Shown: piece by piece, positions 43,209-51,719 of the stretch
Numbering within the stretch: the stretch's first letter is position 1
Layout of the letters: each line of letters starts with the position of its first letter
NCBI RefSeq assembly: GCF_003020115.1
Contig: NZ_PYFX01000004.1
Span: 124,001 to 188,000, forward strand
Origin: Bradyrhizobium sp. MOS002
GTDB lineage: Bacteria > Pseudomonadota > Alphaproteobacteria > Rhizobiales > Xanthobacteraceae
Direction: 5' to 3'
DNA length: 64,000 nucleotides
The notes under the pieces: model-generated
What the model saw: the letters and a program-made list of their open reading frames with translations, nothing else
Database searches by the model: none
What the model was told of the DNA's origin: nothing
Position numbers and translations under genes: made by a program

Positions 43209-43888
43209 AGCCGGTCGTCGTTCGCAACATCAAGCGTGCCGATCCCGCCGGGATGGCCGAATACGGCGTCTCGACGGTGCACGAGGCTTATGGTCGCAGC
43301 GGCCTGATGAAGCCTTATCTGCGGCCGGTGTGGCCGGGCGCGGCGATCGCCGGTCCCGCCGTCACCGTGCTGGCGCAGCCCGGGGACAATTGGATGATCC
43401 ATGTCGCGGTCGAGCAGTGCAAAAAGGGCGACATCCTCGTCGTCGGCTGTACCACCGACAATACCGACGGCATGTTCGGCGAGCTGCTCGCAACCTCGCT
43501 GCAAGCACGCGGCGTGCAGGGGCTGATTATTGATGCCGGCTGCCGCGACGTCAGAGCGCTGCACGCGATGAACTTTCCGGTGTGGTCGCGCGCGGTTTCG
43601 GCCAAGGGCACGGTCAAGGCGACACTCGGCTCGGTCAACGTCCCCGTGGTCTGCGCCGGCGTCAACGTCGATCCCGGCGACATCATCGTGGCCGATGACG
43701 ACGGCGTCGTGGTGGTGCCGAAGCGCTGCGCGGCTGAGGTCGCCGAGAGGGCGAAGAAGCGCAACGCGGACGAGGGCGGCAAGCGCAAGCGGCTGGCTTC
43801 GGGCGAGCTGGGCCTCGAAATGTACAGCATGCGCGAGGCCTTGGCGAAGGCTGGGCTCGTCTATGTCGACAATCCCGAGGATATCTGA
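43205..43888 (+). CDS. ligK: 4-carboxy-4-hydroxy-2-oxoadipate aldolase (LigK/GalC type)
   Basis: A 227-residue RraA-like class II pyruvate aldolase. The fold is marked by [59 protein letters not shown] (metal and pyruvate site) and a late [15 protein letters not shown] segment. It splits the adipate intermediate to pyruvate and oxaloacetate, feeding central metabolism. The N-terminus [27 protein letters not shown] and length match LigK. Coupled to galB by ATGA overlap. Confidence 0.88.
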   Translation: MKPVVVRNIKRADPAGMAEYGVSTVHEAYGRSGLMKPYLRPVWPGAAIAGPAVTVLAQPGDNWMIHVAVEQCKKGDILVVGCTTDNTDGMFGELLATSLQARGVQGLIIDAGCRDVRALHAMNFPVWSRAVSAKGTVKATLGSVNVPVVCAGVNVDPGDIIVADDDGVVVVPKRCAAEVAERAKKRNADEGGKRKRLASGELGLEMYSMREALAKAGLVYVDNPEDI

Positions 43889-43907
43889 AGAGAAGCGGAG
43901 CGGGCCG

Positions 43908-44777
43908 ATGGATCGTCTGAAGCTGAAGGCCGTGCTCGGCAGTCACCCCCATGTCCAGGCGGTGAAGAGCGGCGAGCTCCGCTCCGACCTGTTCGATCTC
44001 GATTTCGTCGCGTACACGCCGACCAACACCGCGTTCAAACCGATGGTGCGCGAGCAGGCATTCGACGTCTGCGAGATGGCGATCGTCACCTACCTGATGG
44101 CAAAGGCACATGGCAAGCCGCTGGTGCTGCTGCCTGCCAGCATGCTCGGCCGCTTCCAGCATTCCTACGCGCTGTACAATCCTGCGCATGGAACGCTCGC
44201 TCCCTCCGATCTCGAAGGCAAGCGCGTCGGTATCCGCTCGTTCACGACCACGACCGGCGCCTGGATCAGGGGCATCCTCGCCAACGACTACGGCGTCAGT
44301 CTCGACAACATCCGCTGGGTCACGTTCGAGGACCCGCATGTGGCGGAATATGTCGACACCACCGAGCGCGCACCGAAGGACAAGAAGATCCTGCAGATGC
44401 TGCTCGACGGCGAGCTCGACGCCGTTCTCGGCGAGACCTCGACCGATCCCAAGCTGAAGACGCTGTTCCCCGATCCGGCCGCGGAGGCCGCCGAATGGTA
44501 CGCGCGGCACGGCGTCGTGCCGGTCAACCATCTCGTCGTCGTGACCGAGCAATTGGCGAAATCGCGGCCTGACGTAGTTTCGGGCATTTATGATCTCCTC
44601 AAGCAGAACAAGGCGCATGCCCGGCCGGCGGCAACGCCGGACCTTGTTCCGTTCGGGATCGAGGCGAACAGAAAGCCGCTGGAGCTGATCGTCGACTACG
44701 CGTTCCAGCAAGCGCTGATCCCGCGCCGCTATGCGGTCGAGGAGTTCTTCGACGAGACGACGCGAGGACTGAACTGA
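43908..44777 (+). CDS. 4,5-dihydroxyphthalate decarboxylase-like protein (binding-protein fold, cytoplasmic)
   Basis: A 289-residue protein of the type II periplasmic-binding fold, with SDLFDLDFVAYTPTNTAFKPMVREQAFDVCEMAIVTYLMAK and the RVGIRSFTTTTGAWIRGILANDYGV domain swap region. It has no signal peptide, which argues for a cytoplasmic enzyme and against a transporter subunit. The closest functional model I know is 4,5-dihydroxyphthalate decarboxylase, which makes protocatechuate. A GAAGCGGAG site precedes the ATG. Its place in the ligI-galB-ligK operon suits removal of a carboxyl group from an aromatic acid, though the substrate is not proven. Confidence 0.7.
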   Translation: MDRLKLKAVLGSHPHVQAVKSGELRSDLFDLDFVAYTPTNTAFKPMVREQAFDVCEMAIVTYLMAKAHGKPLVLLPASMLGRFQHSYALYNPAHGTLAPSDLEGKRVGIRSFTTTTGAWIRGILANDYGVSLDNIRWVTFEDPHVAEYVDTTERAPKDKKILQMLLDGELDAVLGETSTDPKLKTLFPDPAAEAAEWYARHGVVPVNHLVVVTEQLAKSRPDVVSGIYDLLKQNKAHARPAATPDLVPFGIEANRKPLELIVDYAFQQALIPRRYAVEEFFDETTRGLN

Positions 44778-45700
44778 TGGCGGGTGATCCCAAGCGATGG
44801 CAGATCGGGCTGGTCGGTTACGGCGAGGTCGGCAGGATCCTGGCCGAGGATTTGCGCCAGCAGGACATCAGGGTCTCAGCCTATGACATCAAGCTCGGAG
44901 GCGAGCAGGGCGGTTCGCTGAAGGAGCATGCGGAAAAATTCGGTGTCGGGCTCGCAGCCTCGCACACTGAGCTGACCGCCAGATCCGATTTCATCATCTC
45001 CGCGGTCACCGCGAGCCAGGCCGTGCCGGTGGCAAAGGCCTGCGCGGCCGCGATCAATCAGGGCACCTGGTTCCTGGATTTCAATTCGGCGTCTCCCGGG
45101 GCCAAGCAGCGCGCGGCCGCGCTGATCGATGGCGCCGCCGGACGTTATGTCGAGGGCGCCGTTATGACGTCGGTGCCGCCTTATCGCATCAAAGTGCCGC
45201 TGCTGCTCGGTGGTCCCGGCGCCAGGGAGCTGGAGCCGCTTTTGAACGCGGTCGGTTTTGCGGCCAAGGTTGCGAGCGACAAGCTCGGTGTTTCATCGGC
45301 GGTGAAGATGTGCCGCAGCATCATGATCAAGGGCCTGGAGGCCATGGTCATCGAAAGCTTCACCACCGCGCGCGCCTATGGCGTCGAGGATGCGGTGCTG
45401 GCTTCACTGGCGGAAACCTTTCCCACGATCGATTGGGAGAAGCAGGGCGCCTATTGCTTCCAGCGGGTGATCGAGCATGGCCGCCGTAGAGCCGAGGAAG
45501 TGCGCGAGGTCGCCGAGACCGTGCGTGAAGCGGGGCTGGCGCCGTGGTCCGCGCAGGGCACCGCCGAGCGGCAGGCCTGGGTGGCGGACCTCGCCGATGG
45601 GGGTCTGTTCGGAACGAAAGGCACCGAGGAATTCGCCCGCAGCTCCGACTGGCGCACCGAGGCCGACCGAATCCTGGCGAAGATCAATCGCGAGAAATAG
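44777..45700 (+). CDS. NAD(P)-dependent dehydrogenase, 6-phosphogluconate-dehydrogenase-like with DUF1932 domain
   Basis: A 307-residue oxidoreductase. The N-terminal Rossmann motif is IGLVGYGEVGRILAEDL. The middle has FLDFNSASPGAKQRAA, the beta-hydroxyacid dehydrogenase substrate segment. The C-terminal helical DUF1932 part includes a probable catalytic Lys in SSAVKMCRSIMIKGLEAM. It probably oxidises or reduces a hydroxyacid intermediate. The start ATG shares one base with the stop of the previous gene, so it is the last coupled gene of the ligI operon. It could replace LigC, the semialdehyde dehydrogenase missing from this locus. Confidence 0.8.
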   Translation: MAGDPKRWQIGLVGYGEVGRILAEDLRQQDIRVSAYDIKLGGEQGGSLKEHAEKFGVGLAASHTELTARSDFIISAVTASQAVPVAKACAAAINQGTWFLDFNSASPGAKQRAAALIDGAAGRYVEGAVMTSVPPYRIKVPLLLGGPGARELEPLLNAVGFAAKVASDKLGVSSAVKMCRSIMIKGLEAMVIESFTTARAYGVEDAVLASLAETFPTIDWEKQGAYCFQRVIEHGRRRAEEVREVAETVREAGLAPWSAQGTAERQAWVADLADGGLFGTKGTEEFARSSDWRTEADRILAKINREK

Positions 45701-45712
45701 GGCGGCTCCTGC

Positions 45713-46024
45713 TCAGGACTTTGCCGTGCGACAGCCGGTGAGCTCGTCGCGGGCGCGTTCGATCAACGCCATCAGGTCTTCGGCCTTGCGGGCCAGCCGA
45801 TCGTTCGCGACTTCGGTCCGGAATTCTGCGCGGATCGATCGAATACATTTGTCGGCGGTATCGAGCGTCAGGAGCATGCGCGTCAAGTTATCCTGTGTCT
45901 GCATGCCCGCCAGATCGAGCTCCGACAGGACGTGCCCGATGCCGTCGAGCCGCTTCACGGCAGCCTCGCTGGGCGTTCTCGCTCGATTGGATTGGTAGTC
46001 GATGTCGCTGAATGCGCCGAACAT
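45713..46024 (-). CDS. small helical protein of unknown function
   Basis: A 103-residue protein starting MFGAFSDIDYQSNRARTPSE. It is mainly helical and charged (LSELDLAGMQTQDNLTRMLLTLDTADKCIRSIRAEFRTEVANDRLARKAEDLMALIERARDELTG), suggesting a helical bundle or coiled coil. No domain recognised. An upstream in-frame extension is possible but rich in Cys and less likely. Confidence 0.5.
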   Translation of the reverse strand: MFGAFSDIDYQSNRARTPSEAAVKRLDGIGHVLSELDLAGMQTQDNLTRMLLTLDTADKCIRSIRAEFRTEVANDRLARKAEDLMALIERARDELTGCRTAKS

Positions 46025-46237
46025 GTCGATGCTTCCCCGTTGAATGCAGACATCAGTGCAGGTCCTACTATGACCGGCACCGCGGGACTTGCAATGCGCG
46101 CAGCTATCGAGAATCAGCAAGAATCTACTATCCGGGAATCTACCGGATTCGGAATTGCGGAACGAGAGGCGGTAACATCGAACGGAAGTTGCTCGGAAAT
46201 CAGCCGTCCTTCAACGCAGATATGCATTGAGAGCGGA

Positions 46238-47479
46238 TCAGGAACCGGGGCTGAAGAGAGTGGGCCGCGGTCGCGCAAAAGTCTGCCGGCCGCTCTTGAA
46301 GCCCATCACGATATCCGGCAGCTCGGCGATGGCGAAGCGGCTGTCCTGGGTATCCAGCACGACGAGATCGGCGGGGTTTCCGACCTTGATGCCGTAATCC
46401 CCGAGGTTCATCAGCCGCGCCGGCAGCTCGGTCACGAGATCAAGGCAGGTATCGAAGTCGTTGACCGAGGCATGCGCCACGTTGGCGTAGAAATTCGCCA
46501 TTCGCAGCAGTGAGGCATCGCCGAACGGCGTGAAGGGATTGAGCACGTTGTTGGTCGCGACCGAGCACAGCACGCCTTCGCCGGCGAGCTTGTGGGCCAG
46601 CGTCAGCCCGCGCGGCGCGTTGTGGGTCGCCTCGCGCCCCATCAGATAGAGATCGGTCGCCGGCAGCACGGTGACGGCTACGCCGGCCTTCGCCAGTTGC
46701 GCGGTGGCGGCCTTCAGCCGCTCCGGTGGCAGTGCGGAGAGTTTCGTCGCATGGCCGATTGCCACGCGTCCTCCGTAGTTGCGCCGGTCGGTCTGCCGGC
46801 AGACCTCGTCGAGGTGCCACCAGGAGGGATCGAGATCGAAATCGAGATGGAGATCGACGTCCACGTCGAACGCCTCGGCGAGGTCGAAGATGCGTGCCAG
46901 ATGGGCGTTCGGGTCGGTGTCCATATAAGGACAGCCGCCGATAGCTTTGCCGCCGTCGCGCAGCGCCTGGATTAGCAGTTCCTCAGTTCCGGGATCGTTG
47001 GTGAGGCCTTCCTGCGGAAAGACGCAGAGCGAGAGGTCGATCGCCCAGGCGTAATCGTACTTCAGCGCTTTCACCGCCTCGAAGCCGCGCAAGCTGATCC
47101 GCGGATCTATTTCGACGTGGGTTCGCATGCGCGTGGTGCCGTGGACGATGGCACGTTCGAGCACCCGGGCGCCACGCGCGTAGACGTCCTCGACCGTGAA
47201 ATCCTTCTTCATCCCGGCGACGGCGCGGATCGCGTCCGAGACGCTGCCGTGATCGTGCCCGCAGCGGCCGAGCAGGCAGGCCTTGTCGAGATGGATGTGG
47301 CTGTCGACGAAGCCGGGCAGGGCGAGGCGTCCGCCGACATCGACTTCGACAGCCTCGCAGGCGAGCTTTGGCTCGATCGCAGCAATACGGCCACCCTTCA
47401 CGCCGATATCGACGGGTGCGGCGGATGATCGCAACAGTGCGTTACGGAAGATCAGGTCGAAGGCGGTTTGGCTGGTCAT
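46238..47479 (-). CDS. cytosine-deaminase-like amidohydrolase
   Basis: A 413-residue amidohydrolase of the CodA/AtzC-like branch. The metal motif is GFVDSHIHLDKACL. A later His is in VAIGHATKL and the Asp region is PATDLYLMGR. In E. coli cytosine deaminase the third site reads HCDE; here it is HLDF, so the acid used for proton transfer in cytosine deamination is replaced by Phe. The enzyme may therefore hydrolyse a different N-heterocycle or amide. ATG 47479 gives the family-like start MTSQTAFDLIFRNALL. It belongs to the GntR/TGCATGCA cluster. Confidence 0.8.
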   Translation of the reverse strand: MTSQTAFDLIFRNALLRSSAAPVDIGVKGGRIAAIEPKLACEAVEVDVGGRLALPGFVDSHIHLDKACLLGRCGHDHGSVSDAIRAVAGMKKDFTVEDVYARGARVLERAIVHGTTRMRTHVEIDPRISLRGFEAVKALKYDYAWAIDLSLCVFPQEGLTNDPGTEELLIQALRDGGKAIGGCPYMDTDPNAHLARIFDLAEAFDVDVDLHLDFDLDPSWWHLDEVCRQTDRRNYGGRVAIGHATKLSALPPERLKAATAQLAKAGVAVTVLPATDLYLMGREATHNAPRGLTLAHKLAGEGVLCSVATNNVLNPFTPFGDASLLRMANFYANVAHASVNDFDTCLDLVTELPARLMNLGDYGIKVGNPADLVVLDTQDSRFAIAELPDIVMGFKSGRQTFARPRPTLFSPGS

Positions 47480-47572
47480 GGGGTCTGATTCAGGCGGGTA
47501 GCCTAGCGGAAGCAGAGGACGTGGGCAGCCCCAGATTGTGTGCAGTTCTGCGATCGAATTGTTCAAAAAATG

Positions 47573-47580
47573 TGCATGCA
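47573..47580. promoter_or_regulatory. TGCATGCA operator-like palindrome (site 1)
   Basis: A perfect 8-base palindrome in the 147-base gap between the divergent cytosine-deaminase-like and SnoaL-like genes. The same core occurs in front of the GntR gene and the ABC operon. Together they suggest a GntR binding site. Confidence 0.6.
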
Positions 47581-47626
47581 ATTCGAGGAGTGAATTGTAG
47601 AATGTCACGGTCCCGGAGAACCCATC

Positions 47627-48043
47627 ATGTCTGCTTCCGCAACAGCCGAACGTCGGATGACCGACGCCGAGATCGTTGAAGCTTATCTCACGGCCTCGAT
47701 GATACCCGATCCGGATGCCGCCGCGGCCTATATGAAGCCGGGGACACTTATCACGTTTACAGGCGGGCGCGAGTTCGACCATCCGCGCGGACCGACCGGC
47801 TTCAACGCCAAACGCTATCGCTGGGTAAAGAAGAAGATGGACCGGTTCGACGTCTGTCCGGGCGCGGATGAGACCGTCGTCTACAGCGTCGGCACGCTCT
47901 ATGGCGAGTGGATCGACGGCACGCCGTTCGAGGGCAACCGCTATGTCGATCGCTTCGTCGTCAGGGGCGGGCAGATCGTGAAGATGGACGTCTGGAATGA
48001 CAGCGCCGAGCGCATTCTGGTCCAGCGCGGGATTGAAGCCTAA
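47627..48043 (+). CDS. SnoaL-like / NTF2-fold protein
   Basis: A 138-residue single-domain protein with the NTF2/SnoaL cone fold. Features are the starting helix ERRMTDAEIVEAYLTASMIPDPDAAAAYMKPGTLITFTGG, central strands, and the closing FVVRGGQIVKMDVWNDSAERI segment. Such proteins are small hydrolases, isomerases or binding proteins. It overlaps the end of the convergent GntR gene by 4 bases. It probably works on the same N-heterocyclic substrate as the amidohydrolases around it. Confidence 0.75.
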   Translation: MSASATAERRMTDAEIVEAYLTASMIPDPDAAAAYMKPGTLITFTGGREFDHPRGPTGFNAKRYRWVKKKMDRFDVCPGADETVVYSVGTLYGEWIDGTPFEGNRYVDRFVVRGGQIVKMDVWNDSAERILVQRGIEA

Positions 48044-48810
48044 CCGTGTCGGGCGACTTTGGGCAGCTTGACGACGCGATCACTCGTGACCTCGTCGGCA
48101 TAGGGCGCGAGGATGTCGAGCAGATCGCGGCCGCGTTGCGGGGCAGGGGCCACCAGCGCGCGATTGGCCACGGAATCGAGGTGATGATGCATCAAGTCCA
48201 TCACCTTGGCCTCGTCGCCCTTGGCGAGCGCTGCGATGATTGCACGATGCTCGTTGATAGCGCATTCGGTCGAATGGGGCCGGCTGTAGAGTGACAGCGT
48301 CAGGCAGCAGCGATAGGCGACCTCGCTGACATAGCGCACCAGGATAGGGCTGCTCGTCATCTGCGCGAGCAGGATGTGGAATTCGGTGGCGAGCCGGATC
48401 GAGACGGCATCCGTGCCGCCGCGCGCGCGGTCCTCGGCATCGACATGGGCGTTCAGCTCGGCGATCTGGTTCTTGGTCAGCTTGCCCGCCAGCTGGCGGA
48501 CGACGAGGCCCTCGAGCTGGATGCGGATGTCGAAGGCATCGCGCGCCTCCTGCCAGCTCGGGGTCGCCACGACGGCGATCCGGTTTCGGCGAAGCTCGAC
48601 CAGGCCTTCAGCGGCGAGCTGCCCGAGAGCGTGGCGGGCAATGGTGCGGCTGACGCCGAACCTTTCGCCGAGTGAATCCTCCGGCAGCTTGGCGCCGGGC
48701 TCCAGCGCCTGCTCGATGATCGCGCGCCGCAGCGCGCGGCAGATCACGCTGACCTTGTCGGACGATTCGGAAGTCTTGTGGGTGGCGCGAGCGGCCATCG
48801 GCGAATCCAT
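48040..48810 (-). CDS. GntR-family regulator (FadR/FCD subfamily)
   Basis: A 256-residue regulator. The winged helix-turn-helix reads LPEDSLGERFGVSRTIARHALGQLAAEGLVELRRN, followed by the helical FCD ligand domain (ARDAFDIRIQLEGLVVRQLA, with His-rich EFHILLAQM and ECAINEHRAIIAAL segments that usually bind a metal and a small acid). It lies between amidohydrolase genes and the ABC operon, each preceded by TGCATGCA or GCATGC sites, and is the best candidate to bind them. A small carboxylated effector is likely. Confidence 0.9.
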   Translation of the reverse strand: MDSPMAARATHKTSESSDKVSVICRALRRAIIEQALEPGAKLPEDSLGERFGVSRTIARHALGQLAAEGLVELRRNRIAVVATPSWQEARDAFDIRIQLEGLVVRQLAGKLTKNQIAELNAHVDAEDRARGGTDAVSIRLATEFHILLAQMTSSPILVRYVSEVAYRCCLTLSLYSRPHSTECAINEHRAIIAALAKGDEAKVMDLMHHHLDSVANRALVAPAPQRGRDLLDILAPYADEVTSDRVVKLPKVARHG

Positions 48811-48865
48811 GGAGCGGGTCGTCGCCTGTCTTTAGCACAGCATTCCGGCAACCCAGCGCTCCAAT

Positions 48866-48998
48866 TGCATGCAGTTTGGCGCTCCGATTGCCTAAATCGA
48901 ATCCCCGCTCTTTCGCGCATCGTTCGCTACGCCCTTGATTTTGCGGAAGTCGACGACTGGCATGCAGTGTGCATGCACTTTGGGTGTGATGCGCATGC
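48866..48998. promoter_or_regulatory. cluster of four GCATGC operator-like sites
   Basis: TGCATGCA occurs at 48866-48873 and 48970-48977, with the shorter core GCATGC at 48960-48965 and 48993-48998. The last three are packed in 39 bases around the start of the ABC ATPase gene, and the last overlaps its proposed start codons. This suggests strong GntR repression and feedback on the GntR gene itself. Confidence 0.65.
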
Positions 48999-49852
48999 AA
49001 CCTAATGCCCAGTTTGACGGCCAGCCTGTTCCCGAAGGCTCCGGCCCCACCGCCATCGAGCTGTCCGAGGCGTCCGTGACCTTCGGGCGTGGCGATCGCG
49101 CCGTGCCGGCTCTGTCGAAGACCAGCTTGCGGATCGCCGACGGTGAGTTTGTCGCACTGGTCGGCCCATCCGGATGCGGCAAATCGACCATTCTGCGTCT
49201 CGTCAGCGGCCTGGTGCAGCCGACCAGCGGCGTCGTCATCGTCGGCGGCCGCGAGGTTACCGCGCGGGCGCTACGTGTGGGCATGGCGTTCCAGAACCCC
49301 ACCATGCTGCCGTGGATGACGATCGAGCGGAATATCATGCTGCCGCTCAAGATCGTCGAGCCGTTCCGCTCCAATTTTCGCAGACTGCGCAAGACCGAAT
49401 TCCGCGACAAAGCCAACACGTTGCTGGAGCAGGTCGGCCTCAAGGGCTTCGGCAGCCGTTATCCCTGGCAGCTTTCGGGCGGCATGCTCCAGCGTGCCAA
49501 TCTCTGCCGCGCGCTGATCCACGAGCCGCGCCTGTTGCTGCTGGACGAGCCGTTCGGTGCGCTCGACCAATTCACCCGCGAGGAGCTGTGGGCGATTCTG
49601 CAGAATCTTTGGATGACGCACAAGCCGACGGTGCTGCTCGTCACCCATGACCTGCGCGAGGCCGGCTTCCTGGCCAGCCGCATCTGCGTGATGAGCGCGC
49701 GCCCGGGCCGCATTCTCGACGACAGCCGTGTGGAGTTCGTGCGGCCGCGCACCGTCGCCATGACGTTCGAGCCGAATTTCGTCGCGCTGAACCAGAAGCT
49801 GCGCGCCTTCATCGAGGATGCGCGCAGCGCTACTGAGCGGGGGACAGGCTGA
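48989..49852 (+). CDS. ABC transporter ATP-binding protein (NitT/TauT/SsuB type)
   Basis: A 287-residue ATPase. Walker A is GPSGCGKSTILRL, the signature is QLSGGMLQRANLCRALI and Walker B is LLLLDEPFGALDQ, with the switch His in LLVTHDLREAGFL. It energises import by the permease in the next gene. The start is uncertain: ATG 48989 and 48995 are both in the operator cluster and lack a clear ribosome site, so leaderless translation is possible. Confidence 0.9.
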   Translation: MRMQPNAQFDGQPVPEGSGPTAIELSEASVTFGRGDRAVPALSKTSLRIADGEFVALVGPSGCGKSTILRLVSGLVQPTSGVVIVGGREVTARALRVGMAFQNPTMLPWMTIERNIMLPLKIVEPFRSNFRRLRKTEFRDKANTLLEQVGLKGFGSRYPWQLSGGMLQRANLCRALIHEPRLLLLDEPFGALDQFTREELWAILQNLWMTHKPTVLLVTHDLREAGFLASRICVMSARPGRILDDSRVEFVRPRTVAMTFEPNFVALNQKLRAFIEDARSATERGTG

Positions 49853-49853
49853 G

Positions 49854-50630
49854 ATGTCAGGAATTGATATCAGGCAGAAGGCGTGGTCGGCCGGACTGAT
49901 CGTGCTGTTCTTCGTCGCCTGGGAGCTGTTTTGCCTCGCCACCGGCATGTCGGATCTGGTGCTGCCGCGGCCCTCGCAGGTGTTCGTGACCCTGTACCAG
50001 CGCTTTCCCGTGCTGTGGCCGCATATCGTGCAGACGCTCGCCACCACGATGTTCGGCTTCGTTCTGGGCGTCGCACTCGGCGTTGCGCTTGGCGCGATCA
50101 TCGGCGTTTCCAAGACGGCCTATGACACCTGCTATCCGCTCCTGATCGGCTTCTCCTCGATCCCCAAGGTCGCCGTGGTGCCGATCTTCGTGCTGTGGTT
50201 CGGCTCCGGCACGGTGCCGGCGGTGCTGACCGCGCTGTCGATCTGCTTCTTCCCGATCGTCGTCAACATCGCCACGGGCCTTGCGACCACCGAGCCGGAG
50301 CTCGAGGACGTGCTCAAGGCGCTCGGCGCCAGCAAGTTCGACATTCTCTGGAATGTCGGTCTGCCCAGGACCATGCCGTTCTTCTTCGCCTCGCTGAAAG
50401 TCGCGGTCTCCTACGCCTTCGTCGGCGCGGTGCTCTCGGAGACGGTCGCCTCCAACCGCGGCCTCGGTAACGTCATGATGACCGCTTCGTCCAATTTCAA
50501 CGTGCCGCTGGTGTTCGCCAGCCTGTTCGTGCTCGCGGCCCTCGGCGTCGTGCTCTACGTCGTGTTCTCGCTGATCGAGGGGCGGGTCACCGGCTGGGCC
50601 ACGCGCAAGAACGACGTCATCGCCACCTGA
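49854..50630 (+). CDS. ABC transporter permease (NitT/TauT type)
   Basis: A 258-residue membrane protein with six hydrophobic segments. The EAA-loop motif (KALGASKFDILWNVGLPRTMPFFFASLKVAVSYAF) is diagnostic of binding-protein-dependent permeases of the TauC/SsuC group. It begins 2 bases after the ATPase stop and precedes the binding protein gene, so the three form one import system. Confidence 0.92.
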   Translation: MSGIDIRQKAWSAGLIVLFFVAWELFCLATGMSDLVLPRPSQVFVTLYQRFPVLWPHIVQTLATTMFGFVLGVALGVALGAIIGVSKTAYDTCYPLLIGFSSIPKVAVVPIFVLWFGSGTVPAVLTALSICFFPIVVNIATGLATTEPELEDVLKALGASKFDILWNVGLPRTMPFFFASLKVAVSYAFVGAVLSETVASNRGLGNVMMTASSNFNVPLVFASLFVLAALGVVLYVVFSLIEGRVTGWATRKNDVIAT

Positions 50631-50675
50631 TCTGAATTTCTGAAACGTCACGCAACGAAGCTTGAGGAGGTCTCG

Positions 50676-51701
50676 ATGTTGAGAAAAGTAACTGCCGCAC
50701 TGTTGGGATTGGCCCTGTCCACGGGCATCGCCACGGCCGAGGACACCACGATCAAGTTCACGCTGGGCTGGAAGACGCAAGGCAGTGACGCCGCGTTCTT
50801 CTACGCCAAGGACAACGGCTTCTTCAAAGAGGAAGGCCTCAACGTCGTGATCGACCAGGGCGAAGGCTCCGGCGCGACCGTCACGCGCGTCATGTCGGGT
50901 GCCTATGATGCCGGCTTCGGCGACGTCAACGCCATCATCCAGAACGCCTCGACCAAGCCGCAGGACGCCCCCGTCATGGTCTACATGATGTGGAACCAGC
51001 CGCCGTTTGCGATCGTTGCCAAGAACAGCAGCGGCATCAAGACCATCAAGGACTTCGAGGGCCACACGCTCGGCGGCGCGCAGGGCACGCCGACGACGCG
51101 GCTGTTGCCGGTGTTCACGCGCAAGAACGGGCTCGACGGCGAGAAGATCAAGATCTCGAACATGGCGCCGAACCTCCAGGAACCGATGCTGATCAAGGGC
51201 GACATCGACGCAGCTTTGGTCTTCAACATCACCAGCTACTTCAATCTCGTGCTCAACCGCCAGGATCCGGACAAGGACTTCAAATGGTTTTCGTTCGGTG
51301 AGTACGGCCTCGATCTTTATTCCAACGGCGTGATGGTCTCGAAGAAGCTGCTCGCGTCCAACCCGAAGGCGGTTGCCGGCCTCGTGCGCGCAATCAACAA
51401 AGGTGCCATCGCGGTCGCCAAGGACCAGAATGCGGGCATGAAGGCCGCGCTGAACTATGACAATCTGATCGACGTCGCCGTGGAAAAGCGCCGGCTGCAA
51501 TATTCCTTCGACAAGCTGATCGTCTCGCCGGAGATGAAGGAGATCGGCATCGGCGACATCAAGGACGACCGCATGACGCGCGCGATCGGGATTATCGTCG
51601 AGGGTTACCAGCTCGCCCGCGCCCCCACGCCTGCGGAAGTGTTTTCCCGCGAGTTCCTGCCGCCGCGCGCGGAGCGGGAGCTGGTATATACGGCCAACTA
51701 A
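50676..51701 (+). CDS. ABC transporter binding protein, NMT1/THI5-like
   Basis: A 341-residue protein with a signal peptide (residues 1-21, ending STGIATAED). The mature part starts TTIKFTLGWKTQGSDAAFFYAKDNGFFKEEGLNVVIDQG, a marker of the NMT1/THI5 family whose members bind pyrimidine-like precursors, taurine, aliphatic sulfonates and similar. With adjoining amidohydrolases of the cytosine-deaminase superfamily, an N-heterocyclic ligand is plausible. A GAGGAGG site precedes the ATG. Confidence 0.88.
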   Translation: MLRKVTAALLGLALSTGIATAEDTTIKFTLGWKTQGSDAAFFYAKDNGFFKEEGLNVVIDQGEGSGATVTRVMSGAYDAGFGDVNAIIQNASTKPQDAPVMVYMMWNQPPFAIVAKNSSGIKTIKDFEGHTLGGAQGTPTTRLLPVFTRKNGLDGEKIKISNMAPNLQEPMLIKGDIDAALVFNITSYFNLVLNRQDPDKDFKWFSFGEYGLDLYSNGVMVSKKLLASNPKAVAGLVRAINKGAIAVAKDQNAGMKAALNYDNLIDVAVEKRRLQYSFDKLIVSPEMKEIGIGDIKDDRMTRAIGIIVEGYQLARAPTPAEVFSREFLPPRAERELVYTAN

Positions 51702-51719
51702 CTTGGAGTAACGGCGGTC

